Below are positions 1 through 9,365 of a stretch of 27,613 nt of DNA, in pieces. The notes below the pieces were generated by a model. It saw only the letters and a program-made list of their open reading frames with translations, was not told the origin of the DNA and did no database searches. Position 1 is the first letter of the stretch. Every line of letters begins with the position of its first letter. The stretch is from an uncultured bacterium (lineage in GTDB: Bacteria > Bacteroidota > Ignavibacteria > Kapaibacteriales > UBA2268), in the NCBI GenBank assembly GCA_937875295.1, contig CALLXS010000048.1:1-27613 (forward strand), read 5' to 3'. The translations under genes were made by a program, and so were the position numbers.

Positions 1-1
1 C

Positions 2-2185
2 ACAAAACCTTGTACAATAAGCAGTATGTGTACTATATTTGCTGAATCTGAAATATTGATCGCTACACACTGTGAAAGTGAAGAGATCATCAAACAAAAT
101 TTAAAAAAATTACCTGTAGAATTTAGTGCTTTAAAATATGATCCATACAAATGGGAACCTAGTGATTGTATAGCAATTTATAAATTATTTTCATTGAAAA
201 ATTCCCCTGGTTTTACAAATGATTTAATATTAGGAGAAATAAGCAATATTTTCGGTTATGAAAAAGCTCTTTCACTTATTGGAGAATATCCTAAAGATGC
301 ACCATTAGTTTATGAAGTTAATACTTATATTAAAGTCGCAGATACGACAAAAATTGATTCAAATAAAATTAGCAATACTATTTCAAAAACAAATGTAATC
401 AAACCTAAATTACATACAAAATTAGATTTTGATGATTTTTATGATAATCTTAATTCAATTTTGCCAAAAATTACTTTAGGAAGTGGAAGTATTGGTTCTA
501 ATGCATGGGCTGTAATTAGTAATAAGGGGAAAAATAATTATGCGGTATTAGCTAACGATCCACATCTTGAGCTTTCTAATCCACCTCAATTTTATCAAGC
601 AAAATTGACATGCGACAATTATAATTTAACTGGTTTAGTTTTATGTGGCACACCAATTATGCTTATAGGTAGAAATGATAATATATCATGGGGAATTACA
701 AATTCAATGGCTGATGATTTTGATTATTTCATTGAAAATATTGACCCAAAAAATAATGATTTTTACTTAAATACTGATAGTTCATCAGTTAGATTTAAAT
801 ATATTGTAGACACAATTTACATAAAAAATCAATCAATTTATACTTATTATAAAAGGTATACAAATAATTCTGCTGTGATTTCAGATTATCATAGTAACAC
901 AAAAATACCAAGCAATATAAAACCAAAAAATAATTCTAATTCAAAGAATTATTATGAAAAGAATTGCATCACTTATAATTGGTCAGGAAATACAAATTAT
1001 GATGATATTGAAAATTATTATAATTTAAGCAAAAGTAAAGAATGGTCGACTTTTTTAAAATTTGCTAGGAAAATTTATTCACCATCATTAAACTATATTT
1101 ATTCTGATAAAAAGGGAAATATTGGTCAAGTTACAGGTGGATATATTCCTATTAGAAATAATACTATTAATTCTTCTTTCCCTCTAAATAGAAATAGCTA
1201 CAATAAATGGTTAAGCTATTTAAAAGCAGAAGAATTACCTTATGTGCTTAACCCGGATAAAAAGTATATTGCATCCGCTAATAATAAACTTTTTATGCAG
1301 AGATATGCTAATTTTAGTAATTATTGGGATTCTCCTTCAAGGGCAATTCGCTTAGATACATTATTAAAAGTAAATTTCAGATATTCTTTTCGTGATGCCC
1401 AAATTATGCAAAATGATTTATATTCACCAATAGCTAAAAAAATCACAAGAATATTATTACCTATCATTGATTTAAATTATACAAAGCTAAGTTTGTCGCA
1501 GAAAGCTGCTACGGAGAGATTAAAGAAATGGGATTTTAGAATGATGCCGAGCTTTCCTTCTGCAATGATTTTTAATGAATTTTATAAAAATTTAATTGCC
1601 AATATTTTCTTAGATGATTTAGGAGAAAAATACTTTCAAAAATATCTTATTTTAAGAAGCTATGCAAATAATAAATTATTAAATATTATTGAGAATGAAA
1701 GCAATGATTTTATTAAAAATCATAGAAATAATAGAATAAATGATTTAAATACTTTATTTTTAGTTACATTCGAACAAAGTATAGACAGCTTATCTGCAAA
1801 ATTCAAAAGCAATAATCCTGCAGATTGGATATATGGGAAAGAACATTTTGTACAAATTAAGCATAAATTTGCTGAAGACAAATTCCTTTATCCTTCGTTT
1901 GTATTAGAAAGTTTTCCAGTCGGTGGAAATGGTAGCACATTAAATAATCTTGAATATGATTATAGGTATCCCTATAGTGTAATTATTGGTTCAGCATGTA
2001 AATTTGTAACAGATATGAGTCAAAATTTTATATATTCTTCAATACCGGGCGGGATAAGTGGTCAGAATTATAGTGCAAATTATTCAGATCAATTGCAATT
2101 ATGGATATTTGGTGGTTATGTAAAAATAAATACTGGTAGAAAACCAACTTCTGATTTTAGTTTAAGCACAAAAATCACAAAATAA
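2..2185 (+). CDS. Penicillin acylase family protein (Ntn-hydrolase), 5' end outside window
   Basis: Member of the penicillin amidase (peptidase S45) family: a secreted or periplasmic Ntn-hydrolase made as one chain and self-cleaved before a catalytic serine. The frame is open to the left edge with no stop, so the gene is probably partial; the first ATG (26) gives 719 residues. From that ATG, the family's loop ahead of the nucleophile is visible (LPVEFSALKY then WEPSD), followed by the cleavage site GSNAW with Ser158 (codon 497-499) as the expected nucleophile, and LANDPHL about 20 residues later. Near the C-terminus VGGNGSTLNN and GGISGQ..S..Y.DQL.LW match the end of the family. The usual N-terminal signal peptide and the DxxGVPHI-like start are not in the window. 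The substrate cannot be told; family members hydrolyse amides, including acyl-homoserine lactones. It is followed by a 227-base gap and then sprA on the same strand. Confidence 0.85.
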   Translation, partial: TKPCTISSMCTIFAESEILIATHCESEEIIKQNLKKLPVEFSALKYDPYKWEPSDCIAIYKLFSLKNSPGFTNDLILGEISNIFGYEKALSLIGEYPKDAPLVYEVNTYIKVADTTKIDSNKISNTISKTNVIKPKLHTKLDFDDFYDNLNSILPKITLGSGSIGSNAWAVISNKGKNNYAVLANDPHLELSNPPQFYQAKLTCDNYNLTGLVLCGTPIMLIGRNDNISWGITNSMADDFDYFIENIDPKNNDFYLNTDSSSVRFKYIVDTIYIKNQSIYTYYKRYTNNSAVISDYHSNTKIPSNIKPKNNSNSKNYYEKNCITYNWSGNTNYDDIENYYNLSKSKEWSTFLKFARKIYSPSLNYIYSDKKGNIGQVTGGYIPIRNNTINSSFPLNRNSYNKWLSYLKAEELPYVLNPDKKYIASANNKLFMQRYANFSNYWDSPSRAIRLDTLLKVNFRYSFRDAQIMQNDLYSPIAKKITRILLPIIDLNYTKLSLSQKAATERLKKWDFRMMPSFPSAMIFNEFYKNLIANIFLDDLGEKYFQKYLILRSYANNKLLNIIENESNDFIKNHRNNRINDLNTLFLVTFEQSIDSLSAKFKSNNPADWIYGKEHFVQIKHKFAEDKFLYPSFVLESFPVGGNGSTLNNLEYDYRYPYSVIIGSACKFVTDMSQNFIYSSIPGGISGQNYSANYSDQLQLWIFGGYVKINTGRKPTSDFSLSTKITK

Positions 2186-2412
2186 TATCTATAAATTATG
2201 ATAAATTTTAGAACATATTAATTATTATTTTATTATTTTGATAAAAATTATTAATTTACATTCTTTTAAAAGCTACAGAGATAAATAATTGATTATTAGA
2301 ATAAATATATATAAGATATTGTCATTTATTAAATATAGTTTTAGTGAATTAAATTAAGGAATAATATCGAATAATTCATATTACAATTTTAGAATAAAAC
2401 GAAACTATATAA

Positions 2413-5400
2413 ATGCTTAATAAATATTATCACACTTTTAGAGTATTATTATTTACTCTTATATTGGTAATAATCTTATCCTTTCCATCGTTATATGCCG
2501 ATGGTAGCAGTTATTCTATTATTCAAAAATATAATTTTAAATCAAAAAAATCATTAGCATTTAAGCTCCCTTTTTATCTCCAATTAGAAGATATTCAATT
2601 AGATACTTTAATTAAAAACAAAAGATCTGAAAAACCTTCTTTGTTTAAGAATAAGCCAATTAGAAGGTTAGACGATACTCCTGATAAAGAAACAGAATTT
2701 AATGGTATACCTCCAAATAATTTTAAAAAGGCAATGGAGCTTGATTCTTCATTGCAGTTTATAAAAAATATATACCAAGTAAATGGAGAAAACATCAATG
2801 ATCCATATTTGACTGATCTCGATGAATACTTACTTATTAGGAAAAAATATTTAGAAAATCAAATTCGCGATTCCCTTACTTTTAAATATGATTTAAAAAA
2901 AGCTCTTACTGGAAATGACCTTGATAAAATGATTAGTCAAGCCACTGGTCTTACAATACCATTACCACCAAATCCAGTTTTAAATTTATTCGGAAAACCC
3001 TCAATAAATATTGATGTACGCGGAAGTTTAAATTTAAAAGTAGGATGGAGATGGGATTCTCAAAATATGGGAACTTTATCGAAATTCGGCCAAACCCAAT
3101 CATCACCAATTTTCCAGCAGGATATAAGATTTGTAGTAAGTGGTGGAATTGGTGATAAATTAAAACTATCGACGGACTGGAATACACAAAAACCAAGAGA
3201 ATATGACAATAAATTTAAAGTAGGTTACGAAGGCGAAGACGATGAAATTATTAAACTCATTGAATTAGGTAATGTAAATCTACCTACTCAATCAAGTTTA
3301 ATTGGCGGTGGTGAAGCTTTATTTGGCGTAAGAGCTGATTTTCAATTTGGTCCTGTTTATCTAAAGACAATTTTCTCACAAAAACGTGGCGAAAAGAAAA
3401 TAATGGATGTGAAAGGTGGAACTTCTAAGCAATATTTTACTATTAGACCATATGATTATGCGAGGAACCACTTTTTTATTGATACTACATATTTTAGTAT
3501 ATATGATGAATATTTTAGACCAAATATTCCGGTAATTCCAAACACACCACATGCAGCATATAATAGAGTAAAAGAAATTGAGGTTTGGGAAGCATCAGCA
3601 GACCCATTAAACAATCCAATTTCTGCTAAATCTGTTGCAATAGCGAATTTACCGCCTCGTAAATATGGTGAAAAATATCCAATTAGCGTGAAATCAGCTT
3701 ATCCAATGAGCGGAGAAGTAGAAAGAGGTAATTTTATTAGAATCGATTCTAACAGATATAAATTTGATAAAAATTTAGGTACTCTGGCTATCACAAATTT
3801 AAGACAAGATAGATATTATGCAGTGGCATATAGAATCGAAGGTCCTACTACAGCTAAAGAAGATGATATTTATTATGGCACATTCGCTTCAGATCCTACT
3901 GTGAATTTAAATGATACATTAGTGCTTAAATTAGTTTATCGTCCTGCAATGCAACCAAGTTTTAAAACTTTGTGGGAAAGACAAATGAAAAATGTTTATT
4001 CTATTAATGCTACAAATGTAAATTTAAATGAAACAAATATTAATATTTGGTATTATAATCCTACTAATGATTCTGTAGATATTCTTCCAGACGCACCAGA
4101 TAAATTAGTTACAATTTTTAGAGTAGATCAAGCTGGAACAAATGGTGCCCCACCCGGAGATGGTAAATTTGATTTAAGACCTCCTTTCTTTGATACATAC
4201 TTAGGCGAAATTACAATTCCTAATAGAAAACCTTTTTCTGATGGTATAAAAGCATATTTCGAGCAACAAGGCACCCCTCAATTAGCTGATAAATATATGT
4301 ATAAAGACGTATATGATACTACTATAGAAGCTGCTAGATTAAATACTTCAAGAGATAGATTTGTAATTTCAGGAGAAGTGTCGGGTAGAGCATCAAATAG
4401 AATTTATGTAGGCTTTTTCCAAATTCCAAGAAATTCCGTTAAAGTATTTTTAGATGGAATTGAGTTAATAGAGAACATTGACTATACTGTTGATTATAGC
4501 AATGGTATTGTAAATTTGATTAATCCAAGAGCAAGCATCCCAAATGCCAATTTGAGAATTGAATATGAATCCCAAGATATTATGAATATGGCTACTAAGA
4601 CTTTAATGGGGATACGAGGAGATTATCAATTATTTAAAACTCGAGAATTAAATACTAATATTGGATTTTCATTAATGCGCTATAGTATGTCTTCATTGCA
4701 AGATAGGGCTAGGATTAATGAAGAACCTTTTGCCAATACGATGTTTGGCTTTGATATGAAAACAAATTGGGATACTCCTTGGCTTACAAAAGCTTTAGAT
4801 TTCTTACCTTTTTATGATACGAAAGCACCTTCAAACATTTCATTAAAAGGTGAATGGGCAATGAGCATTCCTTCTCCAAATAGAAAATATTCCGATGTAG
4901 CCTCTGATAATGGAGCACCTGTTGTTTATATAGATGATTTTGAAGGTTCGCAAAGATCTATTCCTCTTGGTACTACTCCTTATCAATGGCGTTATTCTTC
5001 AGCTCCTGAAGATACAACAATAAGCCAAAATCCTATGGATAGAAATTTATATAGGGCTCAACTTATGTGGTATACTTTTGGATATCCAAGAATTGATATT
5101 AAAGAAGTATGGCCTCAAAGAGAAATTAGAAGTGGCTTTACAAAAACTTCTGCTTTATATATTAAATTTGATCCTAAAATTAGAGGTATTTACAATAATA
5201 ATCCTCAATTCCTTGATTCACTTAACCCTGAATACGATCCAAATAATACTTTTAGTAGTGATTTTACCAATAAGGAAAAAATTTGGGGTGGTATGCAGAG
5301 ATTAATTTCTTCTTCATATACAAATTTTGACCAAGATAATATCGAATTTCTTGAAATCACTATGAAACCTGAACAACCAGAGCATACTACTAAAATGTAT

Positions 5401-8400
5401 GTAGATTTAGGTTTGATAAGTGAAGATGTTATACCTAATATGTCTTTAAACACTGAAGATGGTATTACTGAAGCTAATCCTATCCCAAATAATATTATAG
5501 ATGTTGGTGAAGATGTTGGTATTGACCAAATTGCTGATGACCAAGAACAAGAAATTTATCCTTTCCCTTTGAATTTAGAACCGGATCCAGCAAGAGATAA
5601 TTTCAGATTTGATTATAATAAAGATGATGACAAAAGAGATGAAACTGATTTCGGAGAATATAATAATTACGAGGGAAATGCTCAATCATCCGAGGCAGGT
5701 AGATATCCAGATACTGAAATTCTAAATCCGGCTAATGGTCAATCAATTTCCACTGCAAATAGTTATTTCACTTATGAAATTAACTTAGATACCGCTGAAG
5801 GAAGAAATTCGCAAATTGTCGGTGGTAATCGGCAAACTGGTTATCTTACTTGGAGAATTCCAATTAGAAAACCAACAAATAGATTTGGTAATCCTTCTTT
5901 CTCTAATATTCAATATGCGAGAGTAAGGGTGCAGGGTGGTTTCTTTAAAGCTGTAATTGTTGATTGGAAATTAATAGGTTCTGAATGGCAAAGAAATAAT
6001 AATATTCAATCAAATGTAGATCCAGGTGATTCTACTATGACTGTAGAGTTTGTGAATATTTGGGATAATAGTGAAGCTCCTACATATTATACTATGCCAC
6101 CTGGAGTAAATCCACCTAAACAAGTGTCAACTGATCCAAATGATGTTACAAATTTAAATGAACAGTCATTATCTATCAGTGTGAAAAATTTAAGATATAG
6201 CGATGAGCGATTAGCTGTTAAATATATAAGACAATTAGATTTATTTAATTATAAAAAGTTAAAATATTTTGTTCATGGTGATGGCTCAATGCCATATAAT
6301 GGTGGTACACCTAAGGCATATTCAATTTTTAGATTTGGAATTGATTCATCAAATTATTATGAATATCGCAGACCTTTATATAATGGTTGGCAAGAAGTTG
6401 AAATTGATATTACTCAATTATCAGCTATTAAACAAGCTCGCGATTCTATGGGTACATTTAGACGAATCGAATTCCCTGTACCAAATCAACCGGGTTCAAT
6501 TTTCGCTGTAAAAGGTAATCCAGTTATGACTCGAGTACAATTTTTAGCTTATGGTATAGCCAATTCTCCGGATCAATATCCTAATGAATTATCCACGACA
6601 ATGTGGGTAAATGAGCTTAGATTACTCAATCCAGAAAGTGCAAATGATTGGGCAGCACTTGCTAGTGCAGATATAAAACTAGCAGATTTAGGAAATATTA
6701 ATGCAAATATTAATTACTCTAAACCAAATTTCCACAGATTAGAAGAAAAATTTGGCAATCGCACTACAAATGCTGATTGGAGTGTTGCTATGAATGCAAA
6801 TGTTGAGAAATTACTACCAAAAATATTTAGAGAAACTCGCATCCCTGTATCATATTCTCATACTGAAAATAATCAGACACCTACTTATATGCCAAATAGT
6901 GATATTCAAGTGGAAAATGCTGCACAAGCCGTGTATAGACAAGCAATAGTAAATGGTGAATCTGAAGCATCAGCACAAGCTCAATCAAATAATATACGTA
7001 GAAGAGCTGAATCCATAAGAGTAGGTGATAATTTTGCAATCTCTGATTTTAAAATGGGAATCCCTATTAATCATTGGTTAATAAAAGAAACATTAAATCG
7101 AATGGTAATGAATTTCTCACATAGTCAGGAATTTGAGAGAAATCCAAATGTTCAAGAGAAATTTTATTGGATATGGAGATATGGATTGAAATACTCTGTT
7201 ACTATCCCAGATGTATTATCTCTAAAACCAATTTCATGGATCGGCAAAGAATTCCCTATATTAGGTTCTTATTCTGATTATAAGATCAACTTCTTACCAA
7301 ATGTATTTAATACAAATATTTCTTTTACGAGAAGTAGAACAACTGAACAGTCTCGTTTTAGTAATTATCCGTCTCCAATTTTTAGAAATTTTGGTGCTGA
7401 GAGGATGGCCGAAATTAATTGGAGATTATCCGAAAATGGTATATTAAGTCCAATTATTGGCTACTCATTTACAACGACAAGTTCTTTAGTACCTTTAGAA
7501 TTAGATGAATTCGGTAGACAAAGATCTAGTTCAGAATTGACTAAACAAATACTATTTAATAGTGGGAAAGTAGTTAATTTCGGTAGTGATGTGCTTCATA
7601 ATCAGAATTTTGATATTAATTTGACACCAAGATTACCATTTGGAAAATTATTTAATAGAGTAGTTGATATGAGTGCTAGCTATAGAACTACTTATAGTTG
7701 GTCTAATCCTATGCAACCAGATCCTGCATTAATGGATAGAGTAAAAAATTCTATGTATAATAACGACATTAGATTTAAAATGGGATTTAAATTAATGCAG
7801 TTCGGAAATGGAATATTTGATGGTGCTGATATTAATGACAGAGGCACAAGTAGAATTGATACAAATAAGAAAACTAACTCTAATTCATTTTTGACTACAG
7901 TCGGCGATGTCATTCAATATATATTTTTTGATTATGAAAAATTAGATATTACTTTTTCACAACAAAATAATGCACAAAATCCTGGAGTTTTTGGTGGAAG
8001 TGGTTTTACTAATTTTTTAAGAGGATTTGCTGGTATGCAAAATGAAGAATATTTAGGACCTTCAGCTGCTTACCAATTAGGTCTAATATCTAATCCACAT
8101 GGTGATTTTAATATACAAAAATCTGATGCGTTCCCATTTTTTACATTTAAAACTACAGCTGGACGTCGTCCTGCAAACGGAGTATATCAAGATGTATATA
8201 GACAGGTGAATAACTTAGAAGCAAGGACTTCTAAAACTCTTTGGAAAGGAGCTAAATTAGACGTAAACTGGCTTACATCTAGACAATATAATAAGACTCA
8301 AACTGTTACTGCCGATAGTATGGGAATCCCAAATTTCTCAAATATTTTCGTAACTCAGCAATTATCACGTTCATTCTTATCATTGCCTTTAGTTTTTGGA

Positions 8401-9246
8401 ATTAATGTATTCAATAATACAGCAGACCATATTATCGAAATATATGAACAAAGAGAATTGGCTATTGATGCAAATAACTCTCTCGACACTTTAGAAAAAA
8501 ATGTTGCAAAAATGGAAGCTATCTCTGATGCATTTTATGAAGGATTAGAAGCATTCTCATTGACAAAAGGAAGTATTGGGAAATTTTTACCAGCTCTTAA
8601 TTGGCGATTGAGTTGGGAAGGATTAGAGAAATTCCCTCTATGGAGTAAATGGGTGAAACGATTAGCATTAGATCATTCTTATACATCTAAATATACTGAA
8701 AATATACGTATAACTGATAATGGTAAAGTGATAGAGGGCCAAAATGTAGAAACTGGGTTTATGCCTTTAATTGGCTTAAATGCTACATTTGATGAAAAAA
8801 CGTTTGATGGTTTATTGAATTTTAGATTAGTATGGAATTCTACAAATAATTATATGCTTTCTGCTGTACAAAAAGCTACATTAACTCGTAATTCTTCTGA
8901 AGAAATTCAGTTGCAAGCTGGATATACAATGAAAGGATTTGAATTCCCATTATTTGGAATAATACTTAAAAATGATTTTGAAGTAAGTATGCTAACTTCA
9001 TACAAATCTAATAAAATAGCTACTTATGATATTATGAAAAGAAATAATCCTCAAGATGGTAGAGTACTTACTGGAAATACTCAAATTGTAATAGAACCTC
9101 GTGGCACTTATACTGTGAGCAATGCTGTAAGAGCATCATTATTTTTCAGGTATGAAGGCACATTTAATGAAGGTGTTGGATCACCGGGATTTACTACTAC
9201 TCAATTTGGCTTAGACTTAAGAATATCTTTAGAGGGTGGAAGATAA
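2413..9246 (+). CDS. sprA: Cell surface protein SprA (type IX secretion outer-membrane translocon)
   Basis: At 2,277 residues this is in the size range of SprA (Sov), the giant outer-membrane beta-barrel through which type IX secretion cargo leaves the cell. Residues 1-29 form a signal peptide with a basic start, a long hydrophobic run and a likely cut after SLYA. Recognisable stretches include the SprA N-terminal region around INIDVRGSLNLKVGWRWDSQ and LKLSTDWNTQ (about residues 195-260), the conserved VVYIDDFEGS (837-846), and alternating hydrophobic/aromatic beta-strand patterns to the C-terminus, which ends in LDLRISLEGGR. The gene is alone between two intergenic gaps. No clear consensus promoter was found in the 227 bases upstream, and a perfect AT palindrome follows the stop. 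No other T9SS component is in the window. Family assignment is firm from sequence pattern; the secretion role is from family knowledge. Confidence 0.93.
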   Translation: MLNKYYHTFRVLLFTLILVIILSFPSLYADGSSYSIIQKYNFKSKKSLAFKLPFYLQLEDIQLDTLIKNKRSEKPSLFKNKPIRRLDDTPDKETEFNGIPPNNFKKAMELDSSLQFIKNIYQVNGENINDPYLTDLDEYLLIRKKYLENQIRDSLTFKYDLKKALTGNDLDKMISQATGLTIPLPPNPVLNLFGKPSINIDVRGSLNLKVGWRWDSQNMGTLSKFGQTQSSPIFQQDIRFVVSGGIGDKLKLSTDWNTQKPREYDNKFKVGYEGEDDEIIKLIELGNVNLPTQSSLIGGGEALFGVRADFQFGPVYLKTIFSQKRGEKKIMDVKGGTSKQYFTIRPYDYARNHFFIDTTYFSIYDEYFRPNIPVIPNTPHAAYNRVKEIEVWEASADPLNNPISAKSVAIANLPPRKYGEKYPISVKSAYPMSGEVERGNFIRIDSNRYKFDKNLGTLAITNLRQDRYYAVAYRIEGPTTAKEDDIYYGTFASDPTVNLNDTLVLKLVYRPAMQPSFKTLWERQMKNVYSINATNVNLNETNINIWYYNPTNDSVDILPDAPDKLVTIFRVDQAGTNGAPPGDGKFDLRPPFFDTYLGEITIPNRKPFSDGIKAYFEQQGTPQLADKYMYKDVYDTTIEAARLNTSRDRFVISGEVSGRASNRIYVGFFQIPRNSVKVFLDGIELIENIDYTVDYSNGIVNLINPRASIPNANLRIEYESQDIMNMATKTLMGIRGDYQLFKTRELNTNIGFSLMRYSMSSLQDRARINEEPFANTMFGFDMKTNWDTPWLTKALDFLPFYDTKAPSNISLKGEWAMSIPSPNRKYSDVASDNGAPVVYIDDFEGSQRSIPLGTTPYQWRYSSAPEDTTISQNPMDRNLYRAQLMWYTFGYPRIDIKEVWPQREIRSGFTKTSALYIKFDPKIRGIYNNNPQFLDSLNPEYDPNNTFSSDFTNKEKIWGGMQRLISSSYTNFDQDNIEFLEITMKPEQPEHTTKMYVDLGLISEDVIPNMSLNTEDGITEANPIPNNIIDVGEDVGIDQIADDQEQEIYPFPLNLEPDPARDNFRFDYNKDDDKRDETDFGEYNNYEGNAQSSEAGRYPDTEILNPANGQSISTANSYFTYEINLDTAEGRNSQIVGGNRQTGYLTWRIPIRKPTNRFGNPSFSNIQYARVRVQGGFFKAVIVDWKLIGSEWQRNNNIQSNVDPGDSTMTVEFVNIWDNSEAPTYYTMPPGVNPPKQVSTDPNDVTNLNEQSLSISVKNLRYSDERLAVKYIRQLDLFNYKKLKYFVHGDGSMPYNGGTPKAYSIFRFGIDSSNYYEYRRPLYNGWQEVEIDITQLSAIKQARDSMGTFRRIEFPVPNQPGSIFAVKGNPVMTRVQFLAYGIANSPDQYPNELSTTMWVNELRLLNPESANDWAALASADIKLADLGNINANINYSKPNFHRLEEKFGNRTTNADWSVAMNANVEKLLPKIFRETRIPVSYSHTENNQTPTYMPNSDIQVENAAQAVYRQAIVNGESEASAQAQSNNIRRRAESIRVGDNFAISDFKMGIPINHWLIKETLNRMVMNFSHSQEFERNPNVQEKFYWIWRYGLKYSVTIPDVLSLKPISWIGKEFPILGSYSDYKINFLPNVFNTNISFTRSRTTEQSRFSNYPSPIFRNFGAERMAEINWRLSENGILSPIIGYSFTTTSSLVPLELDEFGRQRSSSELTKQILFNSGKVVNFGSDVLHNQNFDINLTPRLPFGKLFNRVVDMSASYRTTYSWSNPMQPDPALMDRVKNSMYNNDIRFKMGFKLMQFGNGIFDGADINDRGTSRIDTNKKTNSNSFLTTVGDVIQYIFFDYEKLDITFSQQNNAQNPGVFGGSGFTNFLRGFAGMQNEEYLGPSAAYQLGLISNPHGDFNIQKSDAFPFFTFKTTAGRRPANGVYQDVYRQVNNLEARTSKTLWKGAKLDVNWLTSRQYNKTQTVTADSMGIPNFSNIFVTQQLSRSFLSLPLVFGINVFNNTADHIIEIYEQRELAIDANNSLDTLEKNVAKMEAISDAFYEGLEAFSLTKGSIGKFLPALNWRLSWEGLEKFPLWSKWVKRLALDHSYTSKYTENIRITDNGKVIEGQNVETGFMPLIGLNATFDEKTFDGLLNFRLVWNSTNNYMLSAVQKATLTRNSSEEIQLQAGYTMKGFEFPLFGIILKNDFEVSMLTSYKSNKIATYDIMKRNNPQDGRVLTGNTQIVIEPRGTYTVSNAVRASLFFRYEGTFNEGVGSPGFTTTQFGLDLRISLEGGR

Positions 9247-9269
9247 ATAATTATTTAACTAACTTTATT

Positions 9270-9297
9270 TTTTAAAATAATTATAATTATTTTAAAA
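9270..9297. repeat. Perfect 28-bp AT-only palindrome after sprA (possible terminator)
   Basis: The 28 bases read identically on both strands: T4-A4-T-A2-T2 to the centre, then the mirror image. It starts 24 bases after the sprA stop and ends just before the GH57 promoter. It could fold as a hairpin ending transcription of sprA or act as a dyad protein-binding site. Being entirely A/T, the hairpin would be weak and lacks a GC-rich stem, so the terminator reading is tentative. Confidence 0.35.
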
Positions 9298-9300
9298 TAA

Positions 9301-9334
9301 TTGTTACTTATTTACTTTATTTAATTTAAATTTG
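9301..9334 (+). promoter_or_regulatory. Bacteroidota-type promoter for the GH57-wzx-glf operon
   Basis: TTG at 9301-9303, then 23 bases, then TAAATTTG at 9327-9334, an exact match to TAnnTTTG, the -7 element of Bacteroidota. Transcription would start near 9341, leaving a short leader that contains a GGAG ribosome-binding site (9355-9358) before the ATG at 9366. Confidence 0.55.
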
Positions 9335-9365
9335 CAATTATTTATTTATATTATGGAGTAAAATT

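Noticed and set aside
2186..2412. Search for a promoter or RNA gene in the gap before sprA
   Set aside because: Only partial TAnnTTTG matches at wrong spacing were found, and no tRNA or other structured RNA could be drawn; nothing supportable.
2951..7913. Several 67-82 codon frames on either strand within sprA
   Set aside because: All are shadows of the long sprA frame, which shows continuous SprA features throughout.
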